A DNA stretch of 64,000 bases, from assembly GCF_028554725.1 (NCBI RefSeq), contig NC_071669.1:59133501-59197500 (forward strand), written 5' to 3'. The position numbers were made by a program, and so were the translations under genes. Positions 1 to 11,891 of the stretch are shown here, piece after piece. The notes below the pieces were generated by a model. That model saw only the letters and a list, made by a program, of their open reading frames with translations, searched no databases and was not told where the DNA came from. Numbering within the stretch: the stretch's first letter is position 1; each line of letters begins with the position of its first letter. The DNA is from Zeugodacus cucurbitae (lineage: Eukaryota > Arthropoda > Insecta > Diptera > Tephritidae).

Positions 1-503
1 TTCAAAAAAAGGTCCTTGCGGTGACAATCCTAAGTCCTTGGAGATTCATCTAAAATCAATCGGATAGAAAAAATTAGTTTTATAAATAAAAATTATTTTT
101 TTTTAAATGAACAAAATGGCAGCCTTAGAAAATTGTTTTCTAGATTTTCGGAGACAAAATCAAATGGTCTTAAAAAATCGAAATTTTTGAAAAAAGAATC
201 CTTCGATCAGCCCGAGGATTATTATGTATTCTAAAAACTGTATAACTTTCATTAAAATCTACTGAGCGGTTTTCGAGTTACAGTTGTCACCAGTTCAAAA
301 ACATAGTTTTGAGATAAAAACATTTAAAGTTGCTCCCGAGCGGTTTGTTGAGCTCGAGCGCTCTTTGCTATTTGTCGAATAATTCGAAAAGTAATTATCG
401 GACCAACTTCAAATTTTCAGAGGATATTTTTAAGATATTACACTTAACGAAAATGCTAAAAAATAAAAATGATTTTTTGCATATCCTGACTACCCCTAAC
501 CCC
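1..503. mobile_element. TTAA-flanked MITE, family E (copy E1, cut by window start)
   Basis: Right-hand part of a non-autonomous element. It ends in CCCCTAACCCC followed by TTAA at 504-507, matching the ends of complete copies at 53098-53798 and 61573-62287. The interior resembles the 62.1-62.3 kb part of the last copy in order and wording, for example a 'gagataaa(t/a)acattTAAA' stretch followed by a GC-richer block, but it is diverged. No transposase frame is present. TTAA target sites are the hallmark of piggyBac-type transposition, so mobilisation by such an enzyme is inferred. The left end lies outside the window. Confidence 0.6.
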
Positions 504-507
504 TTAA

Positions 508-2408
508 ATGGAGGAAATCGTTTATACTTTATATATTATGAATTTTTTTTGTTCTTGAAGTCTTGAAATCACTAATTGAACCACTTTTAGCTTTATACAT
601 ATAATCTTGTAGATGCAGGTGCAGTATATTCTGGATTGAGATATTAGTGAGCCAAATAGAGAATGGTGCTCATTCAAAAAGTTGTCTAATAACCAAAAAT
701 ATTGGTCAGCAAAATATCATAAAATGAAAAACCGCTCTTAACAGCGCTGAATTAATACAACTACAACAATACAAATACAATATGACTACCATTTATCTAA
801 CTGAGTTCTAAGAATAATAAAATTCAGCCATGAATTCATATTTGTACAAATTTATTTGCTGTTTTTTTTTTGAAGCATTTAGAGCCGTTTAAGCTGATTT
901 TATTTGCTAAATGCCAGCTAATTTATTTGTGTACATACAAGTATTAAGTACAATACAAATAAAATTTATATATTTATACAAATACAATTTGCTTTGCGCC
1001 AGACTGCACCTTAACCGTGTTCTTGCTTGCTTTAGCCAACCAGCTCGACATTGGCCAAATTTTGCAAAACAATTTGCATTTGGCAAATTATCCTGAGTGG
1101 CGCGCCTCAACTGTCAACGGTGCCAAATGTGGCGGCGGTCACTTTTCAAGCTGTCAATATTGATGTTTGAAAATATTGTATGCGCACACAAGGTGCTCAA
1201 AGCGACGAAAATGTGGTCAAATATTACTTAAACATGCGTTTTATTGTTGAAACCTTGACTTGACGCTATGGAATACATATGTACGAGTACTCTGGCAATG
1301 CAGTTGTGTGTTACATTTGTATGTATTTGTGCTGAAGAATAGCTTACAAGGCGTTAAAAATTTGAATTCTAACATTTTTTGAGTTTAAGAACCGAAAACT
1401 TGTTTCAAATTGTGTTTTAATATTTGTTAATAATTTTTTTTTTTAATTTTAAAATTATTTTCAGTCAGCAACATGCGTGCTGAAGCGTATAGATTTCTTA
1501 CAACATGCATGCTTTTTGCTGGTTTTCCGCTATTTACACATGCATGCAACACTGCTGTGTACTTAACCTTTACCTTTGTGGTTGGCAAATGTTATTTACT
1601 TAGCTGCGCTAACAATTGAAGCACTAAAAAGTTCTAAAACAAATGTTTACACACACAAATGTGTTTATGCATATGTATGAGTACAAAAGCAAAGCAAACA
1701 ACATGTTGCGAGTGTGTAAAAAATACAACAATTTGACCACAACCAACAAAGTTGCGAAACAAAAAAAGCTACACTGAAATAGAAATAAACACACACACTC
1801 AAAAAATATAACTGCATATGAATATATGCACCGTTAAGCACTTGTTCGCTGCCAAAGCATAAATTTATAACTCTCTTTGTTGTTATTGTTGTTGTTGTTG
1901 TTGTCGCTTTAAAATGTGTACTTCATTAGCACAATTGCAGTTTTGCCTTCGCGCTCGCTAGCTTTAGCAAGCAAATTAGAATTATAATGCAAAATATACT
2001 ATATATTTGATGCCTTGAAATTTCTCTCACATTTCCGCCTTTGCATCGCCTGCTCCCTCAACTAATTAGCTGCGCCAGAAGTTGTACGAGCAGCTTTGTT
2101 TGTTTAATTTCAAGCGCAAGACTAAACAAATGTGTGTAAAATACGGAATTCGCAGAAGCTTGCAGTTGAAACTGAAAGAGTTTTCTACATAGCGAAGAAT
2201 AAAAAAGAAGAGAAAATAAGAGGAGGGGAGGTGAAGTGGAGAAGCGGTAAAAACGGAAGTTGAAAGCAGCAATCGGTAAGTGTTTATTTAATACGAGATG
2301 AGTTAGATATATACTGACTTTTTTTCTCGTTCAGCAGCTGAACGTACAACTCTGCTTTGCTGCATGTCATTTCTTATGAGATAGCTGTCAAAATTCATCA
2401 AAACTCAT
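508..2408. other. Non-coding AT-rich stretch
   Basis: No credible coding frame. It holds a TTG-type microsatellite near 1.9 kb, several GCATGC and ACATGCATG words at 1.49-1.56 kb, and homopolymer A/T runs. Open frames of 60-70 codons occur on both strands over the same bases, as expected by chance. Confidence 0.6.
1877..1904. repeat. (TTG)n microsatellite
   Basis: Imperfect TTG trinucleotide run with one TTA interruption. Ordinary insect simple repeat. Confidence 0.9.
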
Positions 2409-2412
2409 TTAA

Positions 2413-3632
2413 GGCGTTACATGGGTTTCGTCGCGTAAAAAATGTCCTATTTTCAATAGTTTTTTTCTATGTAAAAAATTATTTATTTAATTCAAACTTT
2501 TATCTGTCTTATAGATACATATTTATATCATAATTTCTGAAATTAAAAAAAAAAAACAAGAAAAAACGTTAACTTCGGCTGTACCGAAGCTAATATACCC
2601 TTCACAGGTGCATTTCTTTTAGTAACTATGTGTTTAAGCAAATCTAAAGACGTAAGAAAAAGTAAGTAAAAAATGAAAAGTTTTCCATACAAGTCATTGA
2701 TTCCGATCGTTCAGTTTGTATGACAGCTATATGCTATAGCGAACCGATCTGAACAATTTTTTCGGAGATTAAATTATTTCTATGAGCAATAACTCACACC
2801 AAATTTCGTGAAGATATGTAGTAAAATGCCGAAGTTTTTCATACAAGCCCTTGATTCCGATCGTTCAGTTTGTATGGCAGCTATATGATATAGTGGTCCG
2901 GAATGGGCAGTTCCGACAAATGAGCAGCTTCTTGAAGAGAAAATAACATCCGCGAAATTTCAAAACGATATCTTAAAAACTGAAGGACTAGTTCGTATAT
3001 ATACAGACAGACGGACATGGCTAAATCGACTCAGTTCAACATACTGATCATTTATATATATGCTTTATAGGGTCTCCGACGCTTCTTTCTGGGTGTTACA
3101 AACTTCGTGACAAACTTAATATACCCTGTCTAAGGTATACAAATTAAAACTACTCCATTGTGACCTTATTTCCGGTGACCGCTCGGAAAAAAGGTGCGTC
3201 CGCGTTCTCAGCATAACTCCTGACAGGATTATCCGAAATGAAAAAACAAAAATAAGTGTTTTAGGTAAGACCATAAACTCGTGCTTGAACGAAGGAAAGA
3301 CAAAAAGAGTAAAAATTGGAATTTTGGCAGAAATTTTTTCAAAAAAATAAAAATTTCGGTAAAATTTGCTTGACATTTTTTTTTTAAATAGTTGTAATTG
3401 AAAACAAAATAATATCATTTGTTCAAGCACGTGTAAATTGTATTGGGTAACAATAATACCTGACTTGGAGCATACACCTTCCAAAGTCTGTATCTCCGAA
3501 ACTATTATTCGGATCGACTGAAAATTTACTGAATGACTGAAAATTTAGGATAATATTCTTGAGATGTTGTAAAAATTAATAAGCCAAAATACAAAAAAAA
3601 ATATTTTTGAACCTACGAAACCCAAGTAACCC
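2413..3632 (-). mobile_element. Family E MITE (copy E2) with nested repeat
   Basis: Reverse-oriented copy of the element at 53098-53798. It begins GGCGTTACATGGGTTTCG just after TTAA (2409-2412) and ends GAAACCCAAGTAACCC; the right TTAA has decayed to GATA. Bases 3139-3632 match the left part of the 53-kb copy on the opposite strand, including the 'aactcctgacagg' block. The copy is interrupted at an A-run by another repeat at about 2556-3138; without it the element would be about 640 bp, close to the other copies. No coding capacity. Confidence 0.7.
2556..3138 (+). mobile_element. Palindrome-ended dispersed repeat, family A (copy A1)
   Basis: Starts with CAAGAAAAAACGTTAACTTC and a short hairpin (CTTCGG-loop-CCGAAG), followed by TATACCC. 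It ends with a decayed TATACCCTG palindrome. A second copy lies inverted at 23907-24502. The interior has a short GACAGACGGAC-type tract and repeated 'ccgatcgttcagtttgtatg' phrases. No open frame of substance. I think this is a high-copy repeat in tephritid flies, but the class (Helitron-like, SINE or other) is unknown to me. It sits inside family E copy E2, so it is younger. Confidence 0.65.
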
Positions 3633-5472
3633 GATATATTTGCTAGTTAATTCCCATTTGTGGCATGCATTTTCCTAAAATGCACAATGGATAATTATGA
3701 TAGACTATTTGATGATAGAAATTCGATCGGAGATTTGCTAGTGTCCGCATTGTTCTGAAAGATAGAATAAAAAAAATCTGGTTGACGTTGTTCTGAATAG
3801 GGCCAAACCCTAACTATGTGTATTGTTAGGATGCAACTGTGACTACTATGTCTACCTCGGAGGAATCAATATGTACGAAATATGGAAAATACGAGTACAC
3901 CTTAGACTAAACAGCATCAAACGCCCTCGGTATGGATAAGCTGTGGTTTACTAGATTCCATAATGGAAGACCCCGTTTTGAGATGGCCTGGCGTTGGTAA
4001 GCTACTGTTCTAACACAAAATGCTTGAGATTTAGACTCATTCCAGAACCGTAGAAGAAACAAGAATTCATCACTATTCTAGAGATGTCATAAAGCAGTGA
4101 AAATAAAGTCATTATTTAAGCTAAAAAGAAGGAATTCGCACAAAACAACATCACAGAAGACCGGAAAAACAAAAGAACTTTTGGATACATAATTTACTTA
4201 ATCCGTCCGCATTTATAAAACAATAAGGCTCTCAGTTATCATTGACTTTTTTCAAATTCCAAAGAAGTGTCTTAACGAGATATGGTCAAAGAGTTTTTGA
4301 ACGAAAAAAATGTATTCTGAGGATCTATAATTTAAACCTTATTAAGTGAAAAACAAAACAAATTATTTTTGAACAGTCCGACGTGCGAAGTAGTTGTTTA
4401 TGAAGACCGCCATATAAGTCATAAGGAATAAGAAAGATTACTTAAGGAAAGGACTTACAGTTTTGGCAATAAAAACATTTCTGCCGCAGTAGAAGAGGCC
4501 TTTGTTTGGTTTTTCTTCGGCGAATAAATAGACTCTCTTTATTCGAAAGGTATAGTCGAAAGTACTCTGAACGATCTAGGCTAGAGAACTATTTTGAAAC
4601 ACTATGTAACGATAGCTGTCTTCGATTCGCCATTACTCCACTCGCTATTTTTCTTAAAGCAACAACAAAGTTTGCGAATGTAGTAGCAAGTAGTAGTGCC
4701 AGAGAGTATTTGGCGACCTCATTGAAGTGGTATAACTTTCTACTTCAACAAAAATCGTGTTCAACAAGAAATTAATTGAAATTCGGAGGAATACAATTTT
4801 ATGGTCTTTATGTAAAATATACTTTTATTTCGTTTACGAATACAAAAGTGACATTATTATTACTTAAAAATTCAGCACAATTAACTTTCAACAATTTCCA
4901 TTTCTTCACTGAAATTTTATGTTAAGGTCAAGGCCGTGAGTAAACTGCAATGAAAAGTGAAATATCAAAAAATCGTTGAGAAGCAACGTTCGTTCAGCTC
5001 TTATGTAAATCTTTTTACATCTTTATTATTTTTGAACTGACAACCGAAAGCCATTCAATATTAACAACCTAATACACAGACTGAAACAAAAGCAACAAAA
5101 AGTGAATAACGAACATTCAAGTGAAAAAAGTGGTTTGTGCAAATGCTCGTTAAAAATTTATACATTCACAAGATTTAGCTTAAAGTGGCAAAGCTTAAAA
5201 ATAGCATAACAACAAAACAAAAAAGTTAATGACAGCTGAAAAAAGAAGGAATGTAGGCAAAATGTGTGCGCAAAGAGAATTGCATGGCATAGCGTTGCAA
5301 AAAAATACGCAATAAAAGTGAATTCTAAGTAATGAATGCTAAATTATACGGCGAATGCAATACACAAGCACACCCACACTACGTCGAGTTGCCGGCATAG
5401 CGATGAGCTGAAATAACTATGTAAATATGTATGATGACAAATAACTTTATAATACACTAGCATTATATATGT
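3633..5472. other. Non-coding stretch
   Basis: No recognisable gene. An 89-codon frame at 4506-4775 (+) has no domain signature and no strong codon bias, so I do not call it. No repeat family assigned. Confidence 0.55.
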
Positions 5473-5474
5473 AT

Positions 5475-6202
5475 AGGGTGGTTTTTTAGAGTTAAGGAAT
5501 TTCTGTGAGGGTGAACTGTTAAACCTGCTGTCAAATTTGACATTTATATTTGATATATTGTGAGAAAACAGCATACGAAGACTTAAAGGTATGTTAAAAG
5601 TCCTTAAAAGTCCCTCTTATATTTCGAGATAGTAAAATATAATGTCAATTGAACATCTAGATCAAATAATTCTAAACAGTTGGTCCACTTTTTGTCGCTT
5701 GTCAAGTCAAGTCAATGGTCTCCGCTGATAAATTCGCTTCGATTGATCAGTTAAAAACATTATTCAAAATATCGGTCGTCGCTAGCTATTACTTTTGACC
5801 ATTCTTTTTAGCAGCATGCGTATTCCGTGCAAATGTCGAGAATTCGGCTCAAAAGGTGACATTGTCAGTTGAGAATAAGTTTGGGTTGCAAACAGATCTC
5901 TACAAATATTTTGTTGAGTTAATGTTGACACAAATGTCCAAGATCGATATAAAACGATTTAATCGATTTAATCGACCAGTGCTTGACCCTAGAGACATCT
6001 ATTGGAAAACGGCGGAAGCAAAGTTGTAAACCAATTTATTGGCTCCATAAGGTCAGAAATGCTGGAAAAAGTGGTCTAAATTTGGATTCTACGGAGAAGA
6101 TGGTCTTCTGAAAATGTAGGTAAATTTAAAATATTTCGTTTAATTCAGTTTTTCCAAATTTTATTTAAAATAAAAGTCATACGACTCTAAAAATATACCC
6201 TC
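5475..6202. mobile_element. Degenerate Tc1/mariner-type element with TIRs
   Basis: Left end GGGTGGTTTTTTAGAG after a TA (5473-5474); right end reads, on the other strand, GAGGGTATATTTTTAGAG, followed by TA (6203-6204). This gives imperfect terminal inverted repeats and TA duplications, the Tc1/mariner signature. Inside, near 5.71-5.76 kb on the plus strand, a short frame (ADKFASIDQLKT) resembles the usual C-terminal wording of Tc1-like transposases ('NKPxTIDELxxNI'). The rest is not recognisable. About 730 bp, far short of an autonomous element. Confidence 0.5.
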
Positions 6203-6204
6203 TA

Positions 6205-8126
6205 TATATCCATATATATAACTGAAGTTCACAAAGTAGAACTTTCCCAACTACATAACTGTAAATACACTCATAGTCAACGCTTTCAAGTGGCTAGTGC
6301 CTTGCACTCAATTCCCGTTCCAGGTTCACTCTGTCGCTACTCGAGCTCCTCAAGTATTTCGAAAATTCGCAAAATAACTGTAGTGTGGCAACTTTTAGCA
6401 TGCCGTTAGTTGAGAGTATGTGTGTGAGAGTGCAAGTGATGCAAATTAAAATAAAAAACGAAAAATCAACAACAACAAAATTATTTTAAAAGCGTGGCAA
6501 CTTTTCAGCGCTCAAATGAAACAAAATCAACGCTAAAAAAATAAGAAGAAGAGCGCACATACAACAACAACAAATCGTAAGCAATACTTAACGGTGTTGT
6601 ATGAATAAATAAACAGCGACTAAGATATTCAAATGATTTTTGTTATTGAACTTTTTGACTGCTTGACAGTGACTGCAAGCTGATTGACGGCAAGCATGCA
6701 GAATCACTTAGAGACATTTGAAATCCGATGCTGCGCTGCAACTGAAGTGGCTGCATGTCAAACTGCGTTGCACTTGAATCGCTACAAATGCAAATTCCGC
6801 AAAAGTTTCGTATGCAGAAGTGGCTTTCACTTGCAGTTTTGCAAAAATGTTATAAATAAGTGAGAGTGGAGTGGGTTTTGCTTTTCTCGTGTATTTTTTT
6901 GTTTTATTTTATTTATTTTATTTTTTTTTTTTTAAGTTCAGAGAGCTTCTAGGTCGAGTTTAATAAATTAATTTTCAAATTTTAAAAACATATTAAACTA
7001 CATGTAAATATTTCAAATTGCTTGTCTGCAAAAGCGTGAAGTAGATTAGCATATTATTTGAATGTTACTCATACGCCATGCCGGCCCACAAGTTAAAACT
7101 GATATAAATGGAAAGTGAGCAGTTTAAGAAACTATTTGGCATTACTTAATTTCTGAATTCATTTCAGCATGATATTTTGAACAAATTTATAAAATTTTAT
7201 TTAATTTTGTAGCTTTAGTAGGAAATTTCCACATCATGAGTAATAGTTTAGTAAATTATTTAGTATATGAGCAATTAATTTATAGATTCGTAAAAATCTT
7301 AAGAAATATTATATATTTTTTGTTATTATGACTAAAGTCATTTGTAAATAATAAATAAAATAAAATATATCATAAATCATTTAATAAGAAATATAGCAGC
7401 AAATTTTCGGAACTACAAAAATGCTTTCCAAGAACGATTATATGTGAGAACAATTATATGAGGTAATTAAATTCAGAAATTTTGGTTGTATTATACTTTC
7501 AAAAAGTTAGATAAATTAAAAAATACGATTTTTAACTATTACATTCGGCTTTCTAATGGTTTCAGGCAATAACGGCTTTTTTATAATATATTATGGATTC
7601 GAAATGCATGTATGAATACATAGATGGCGCTATAGCTTTTCTAAGATATTAGGTATATCTGAGTATACATAAGGAGCCATATAAAGTTCTTTGTTTTGAA
7701 TTTTTAAATAATATTGCAACATGTTGCATAAAGTGACTTTTCTATGGGCGATTTAAATAGGCTTCCATCGACTGAAGCCTTGAGAGGTTCATCCCATGCG
7801 ATGAGCTCAAAAAAAAAAAAAAATTATCATAACTTGCTTACTTAACATGTCTAGAATACGGTAGTAAAGTGATTTTCAGAAACGCTAAGACGGAGCTGTC
7901 CGAAGCGCTCAGTTGGCAGTTGGAAGCTTGGAACGCGTTTTTCACAAAACGGTGTTATTCAAACATTCCTCTATCGTATCTCAAAAACGGCTTGACCGAA
8001 TGACTTAAAATTTGTAGGGTTCATTGAGCACTTGTAATCGCCATTATTATTTTCAAACGTCTTCCAAAAGTCCAATTTTTGGTATATTTACTTGATCAAA
8101 TAGAGCAGAACTCAACTGACACCTAA
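6205..8126. other. Non-coding AT-rich stretch
   Basis: No gene seen. CAA-rich sequence at 6.44-6.58 kb, T-runs near 6.9 kb and an A-run at 7.81 kb. Bases 7.86-8.05 kb contain phrases loosely like the family E interior ('ctcaaaaacggcttgaccgaatgac') but no ends were found. Confidence 0.5.
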
Positions 8127-8740
8127 GAAGGTTAACAAACCTGCACTCACGTGACCCCAAGCATGATTTCAATGACCCCGTACCCAAAATGTAAACAAAT
8201 CCATGACGAAGTTCAATGACCTCAGCCAAAACGTAAACAAACCTGATATCACGTGACCCCTCAAAAGACAATCACCTTTGTCTGGGGTTTGTTTACCTTT
8301 TGTGCTGAGGTCACTGACCTTTGACTGGGGTTTGTTTACCTTTTGGGCTGAGGTCACTGACCTTTGACTGGAGTTTGTTTACCTTTTGGGCTGAGGTCAA
8401 TGAACTTTGGCTGTGGTTTGTTTAACTTTTGCGCTGAGGTCAATGACCTTTGGCCGGGGTTTGTTTACGTTTTGGGGTGAGGTCATTGACCTTTGGCGGG
8501 GTTTGTTTACATTTTGGGGTGACGTCATTGACCTTAGGCAGGGGTTTGTTTACATTTTGGCTGAGGTCATTGACCTTTGGCATGGGTTTGTTTACATTTT
8601 GGCTGAGGTCATTTTTAAGGGTAACGTATAGTGTGGACTTATTACATATCGAATGGTAATATGAGGTCAGGTTTGTTTACATTTTGAAGAGATATTTGAG
8701 GTCATATTTGTTTATTTTTTAACGGTGGCTTGAAGGTAGG
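8127..8740. repeat. 43-bp minisatellite, head-to-head array
   Basis: Eight forward units between about 8281 and 8615 repeat every 42-43 bp (TTGTTTAC begins at 8289, 8332, 8375, 8461, 8503, 8546 and 8588, with a TTGTTTAA variant at 8418). Two inverted units lie to the left (GTAAACAA at 8191 and 8233), so the array changes direction near 8260. Degenerate half-units continue to about 8715, and isolated 'gaggtcaag' words reach 9.35 kb. Units are 80-95% alike. Frames of about 70 codons across the array arise from the period and are not genes. A 43-bp period is close to four helical turns. Confidence 0.9.
8191..8680. promoter_or_regulatory. Array of EcRE-like IR1 palindromes and forkhead-type sites
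   Basis: The palindrome AGGTCAnTGACCT (inverted repeat, 1-bp spacer) is exact at 8308, 8351, 8437, 8480 and 8564. Versions fitting the looser RGKTCA half-site occur at 8210 and 8394, and one with a single mismatch at 8522. The same layout is the known PAL-1/IR1 site of the ecdysone receptor-USP heterodimer. TTGTTTAC (GTAAACAA on the other strand), the FOXO/DAF-16-type core, occurs ten times, 18-19 bp before each forward palindrome start. CACGTG E-boxes lie at 8148 and 8250. The motifs are seen directly; binding is inference, and no adjacent promoter or gene was identified. Confidence 0.5.
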
Positions 8741-11087
8741 TGTAAAGTCAAGTGAGGGACCACGGTAGTAAAATTTTTTTACGTTTTACATGAGGTCTGG
8801 TGAGGCCAAGTGCAATGAAAAAATAAAAATTTTAGGAACTTCCTAAAATTTCGTAAAACTATGAAAATTTTCTCAAAAATTTATTAAAATTAAAACTTAG
8901 TTTATATCTATAGTGGATTCTTTCAGCTATCATTTGCACAAATTACAAATCCCGTAGCCTTATTTTTTACATAGTTACGAGCAAAAAAACGTTGGAATTG
9001 AATTTATTTAATTTCCATATTACTGCATTTTTGGCCACTTTCTTGACCAGGGATATATGCTTAAATTTAGAGTCTTAAAAAAGAAAGTCTTAAGAAAGAA
9101 AGAAAAGTTTCATAAATATGTTCTAAAAATTTAGTATATTGTTGCATTTTGTATGGAAGGTGTCGGTCAAGCTTGGTTTCGAATTCTTCGCGTTTTCTCC
9201 AAATAATGATTTCTGGTGAGGTCAAGTTTGATTTTTTGCATTTTCCAGGAGATTGTGCGATCACGCTAGGGTTTACGTAGGGTGAAGTATGTGACATTAT
9301 GAGACAAGGTTATTATTAATATTTTAGGAGGTCAAGTGAGATCGATGTAGTGGTAGCGTGTGGTCAAAGGTGGGGCACATGAAAATATTTGCCATAGCTT
9401 TTATAGTATATTTTATAGGACGTATGTTGTTTTGGTCGAGTAAGGTTAAACAACCTTTTATAAAAATATTTAAACAATTCGAAAATGGTAGAAATTTCTG
9501 GAAAACATATTAAACTCTTTGTATTTTTTTACATCTGAATTTCTATGCTTAAACAGTGATAAAACATACCTTCAAATTTAGGAAATGTGGAACTCATCCA
9601 GTTTTGAATATTATTTGGTGATTTCATTACCTGAAAAAAAAGAAAAAATACATGATTAGAGTTTATTATATAGCCAATATCGAAAATTTATGTCAAATAT
9701 GAATTTATGCCATTATACATATATATATAACTTATTTTACGACACCTCGTAATCCTCATTAAATATACACTTAAACCACCCACGCCTATATTTCGCGCGT
9801 TTAACCGTGGGTGCAGGTAATACAAATTTAATTTGTATTTTACGCGTTAGTATTTTTGCATTATGTCCACCCATTAAGAACCTTTTGGCGGCCTCTGCGT
9901 CTGATCTCGCTTAAAACGCAAACGCGGCAATCTGTCAGTTTATGGCGGCAACACTAAATAAAAATTATGCAACCGCATAAGTGCCGAAAGCTTTTTCGTT
10001 AATACTCGTATACGAACGATGTGTTGAATAGCCGCGAAATAAAAACACATTTTTTATTTATGTTGCGAACATGCGGTTGCCATTAAGACACTTTGGCGGC
10101 AAACTTTAGTGCGCAACAAAGGTAGTCGCAGTGGAAATTTGATGGAGTTTGGCGTAAAGATAGTGATTCTAAGAATACGGTACGTTTAATGGCCGAAATG
10201 TAGCGGTTTGACAAAACATATTATATTATAGTGCAATTGGAAGGAAGTGAGGGATGCTTTAGACATCAGGTAATGTGTTATAATACATACATAACTCTGT
10301 GTTAAAGTAATGTTAAATGGATTCTCGTCCATATGACGAGTTTTTTAAAACACTAAAACAACCAAACCTCAATAGATGTATTAGTCATAAAAATGATGAT
10401 TAGTCATCTTTCTTATAGTACTTCAAAAAGCAACATGAGTAACAATATGAATAAACTGATGAAAAATATTCAGTCAGCGAATGAAACACTCAACACTCGA
10501 TCATTTAAGAATGCCTCGATTAAGTTTTGAGTAACATAATGTTGAAATTTATATTTACAAGGCATATTTAGACAAGATTTAAGGTTCTTTCTCGTTTCAG
10601 TATCACTTAATACGACAAATTATTGGTATTTAATCCGCTATATAATGCAGGGAATATCGAAAAAGGTGCCATGATATCGTCACTATTTGAGTTGAAACAT
10701 TCGACCTTTGGAAAATCCGATAACTTTGGTTAAATATCGTCAGAAACTTGAATCAAAACTTCTAACGGCTCCTCTAAAAAGAACAATGTTCTGAAAGGTC
10801 AGAAAAAAGTTCTCAAAGATCCCTGGAAAGGTTTTTGGAGAAGAAAAAAAGCAACTATGGATGCTGTAACTTGAGAGTAATAACTAACTAATAGCAGATT
10901 TAGTATATTACAGAGAACACTTCTAGGGATTCTTAATGGTATATTTTGGTTGTTTATCTGTTGACAACGGTAGGTACTATATATAAAAAAAAACTGATTT
11001 GTGGATGGATAATTTTTTTGGATTATTTCCAGAAGTATAGCTCGATAAGTCATTTACGCAGGTGAATACAAGATTAGATCTGCTTGT
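8741..11087. other. Non-coding stretch
   Basis: No gene seen. The first 600 bp hold decayed scraps of the minisatellite ('gaggtctgg', 'gaggtcaag', 'ggtcaaagg'). A somewhat GC-richer block at 9.77-10.16 kb contains repeated 'ttggcgg' words ('ccattaaga-ac-cttttggcgg' and 'ccattaagacactttggcgg'), a weak internal duplication that could be conserved non-coding DNA. Confidence 0.5.
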
Positions 11088-11089
11088 TA

Positions 11090-11889
11090 AGATTTTTTCA
11101 ATAGGGCAGCTACTAAAGTAGACCGAAAGGGACAGCAAACACTATTTTGACATTTCTCTTCAGTAAGGTTTGCCAATCCATCATGGAAAGATATACGATC
11201 CAACAACGAGTCGAAATTAATCAAATTTACTCATTTCTGGCTGAATGGCTTCGTCAAAAAGCAAAATATACATTATTGGTCAAGCAGCAAACCATACGTA
11301 CTCCATGAATCACCATTGCATCACGGAAATATTACGGTTTGGTGCGGATTATGGGCCGGCGGTGTCATTGTGCCGTTCTTCTTCTAGATCAAGACCGGAA
11401 CATTACTGTGAATGGGAATCATTACCGCTCAATAATAACCGAATATTTTTGGGCCGAATTCGATGATATGGACTTGGACAAAATGTGGTTCCAACAGCAC
11501 GGAGCCACAATCCACACAGCGAATGTCACAATCGATATAATGGAAATCAAGTTTGATGAACGTGTTATCTCACGAAATCCCCCAGTCAATTAACGGCCTC
11601 TGTCGTGCAATTTGACGCCATTAGACTATTTATGTACTGTGGAGATACGTTAAGTCTAAGTTCTATGCCAACAAGCCAGCGATAATTGATGAACTTCGGA
11701 CGAATATCGAACGTGAAATTGTAGCAGTATGTGCCAATTTATGCTTGAAAACCATCGAAAATTGTGTTCAGCGTCTGTACTGCTGGAAGCGTGCCCGTGG
11801 CGGCCATGCAAAAGAGATCGAGTTCCATACATAATTGCATCGAATGTACTTTCGCAGGAATAAAGTAGGGCTCTTTTTGAAAACACCTG
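11090..11889 (+). mobile_element. Mariner/Tc1-group element, internally deleted
   Basis: Flanked by TA at 11088-11089 and 11890-11891. Ends are imperfect inverted repeats (left AGATTTTTTCAATAGGG; right read inward CAGGTGTTTTCAAAAAGAG). The interior carries a broken transposase. It is a relative of the element at 43266-44063, with the same 'agtagaccga(a/t)agggacagcaaac' 5' untranslated region. At about 800 bp it is well under the 1.2-1.3 kb expected for a full element. Confidence 0.8.
11183..11834 (+). pseudogene. Mariner/Tc1-group transposase pseudogene (DDE_3-like)
   Basis: Starts MERYTIQQRVEI, the usual N-terminus of this insect transposase group, then jumps by deletion to the catalytic half: the HTH domain and first catalytic region are missing. 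Recognisable pieces in order are FWLNGFVKKQN (frame shifted), ITVWCGLWAGGVIVPFFF, an in-frame stop, then WFQQHGATIHTANV and RVISRNPPVN, stops, and a decayed tail to a stop at 11832-11834. In this family the QQDGA Asp is a catalytic metal ligand; here it is His (QQHGA), so the enzyme would be dead even without the deletion and at least two frameshifts. The 'LTPLDY' Asp of the third catalytic position survives. Confidence 0.8.
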
Positions 11890-11891
11890 TA

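Noticed and set aside
3116..3484. 122-codon minus-strand frame
   Set aside because: Lies across the junction of the nested repeat A1 and family E; other E copies do not preserve it.
8281..8615. Regularly spaced repeats resembling a CRISPR array
   Set aside because: Units are contiguous with no unique spacers, and the genome is eukaryotic; this is a minisatellite.
8053..8659. Overlapping 60-75 codon frames (GLFTFW-type repeated peptides) on both strands
   Set aside because: They are translations of the 43-bp minisatellite in several frames; the repeated peptide follows the DNA period.
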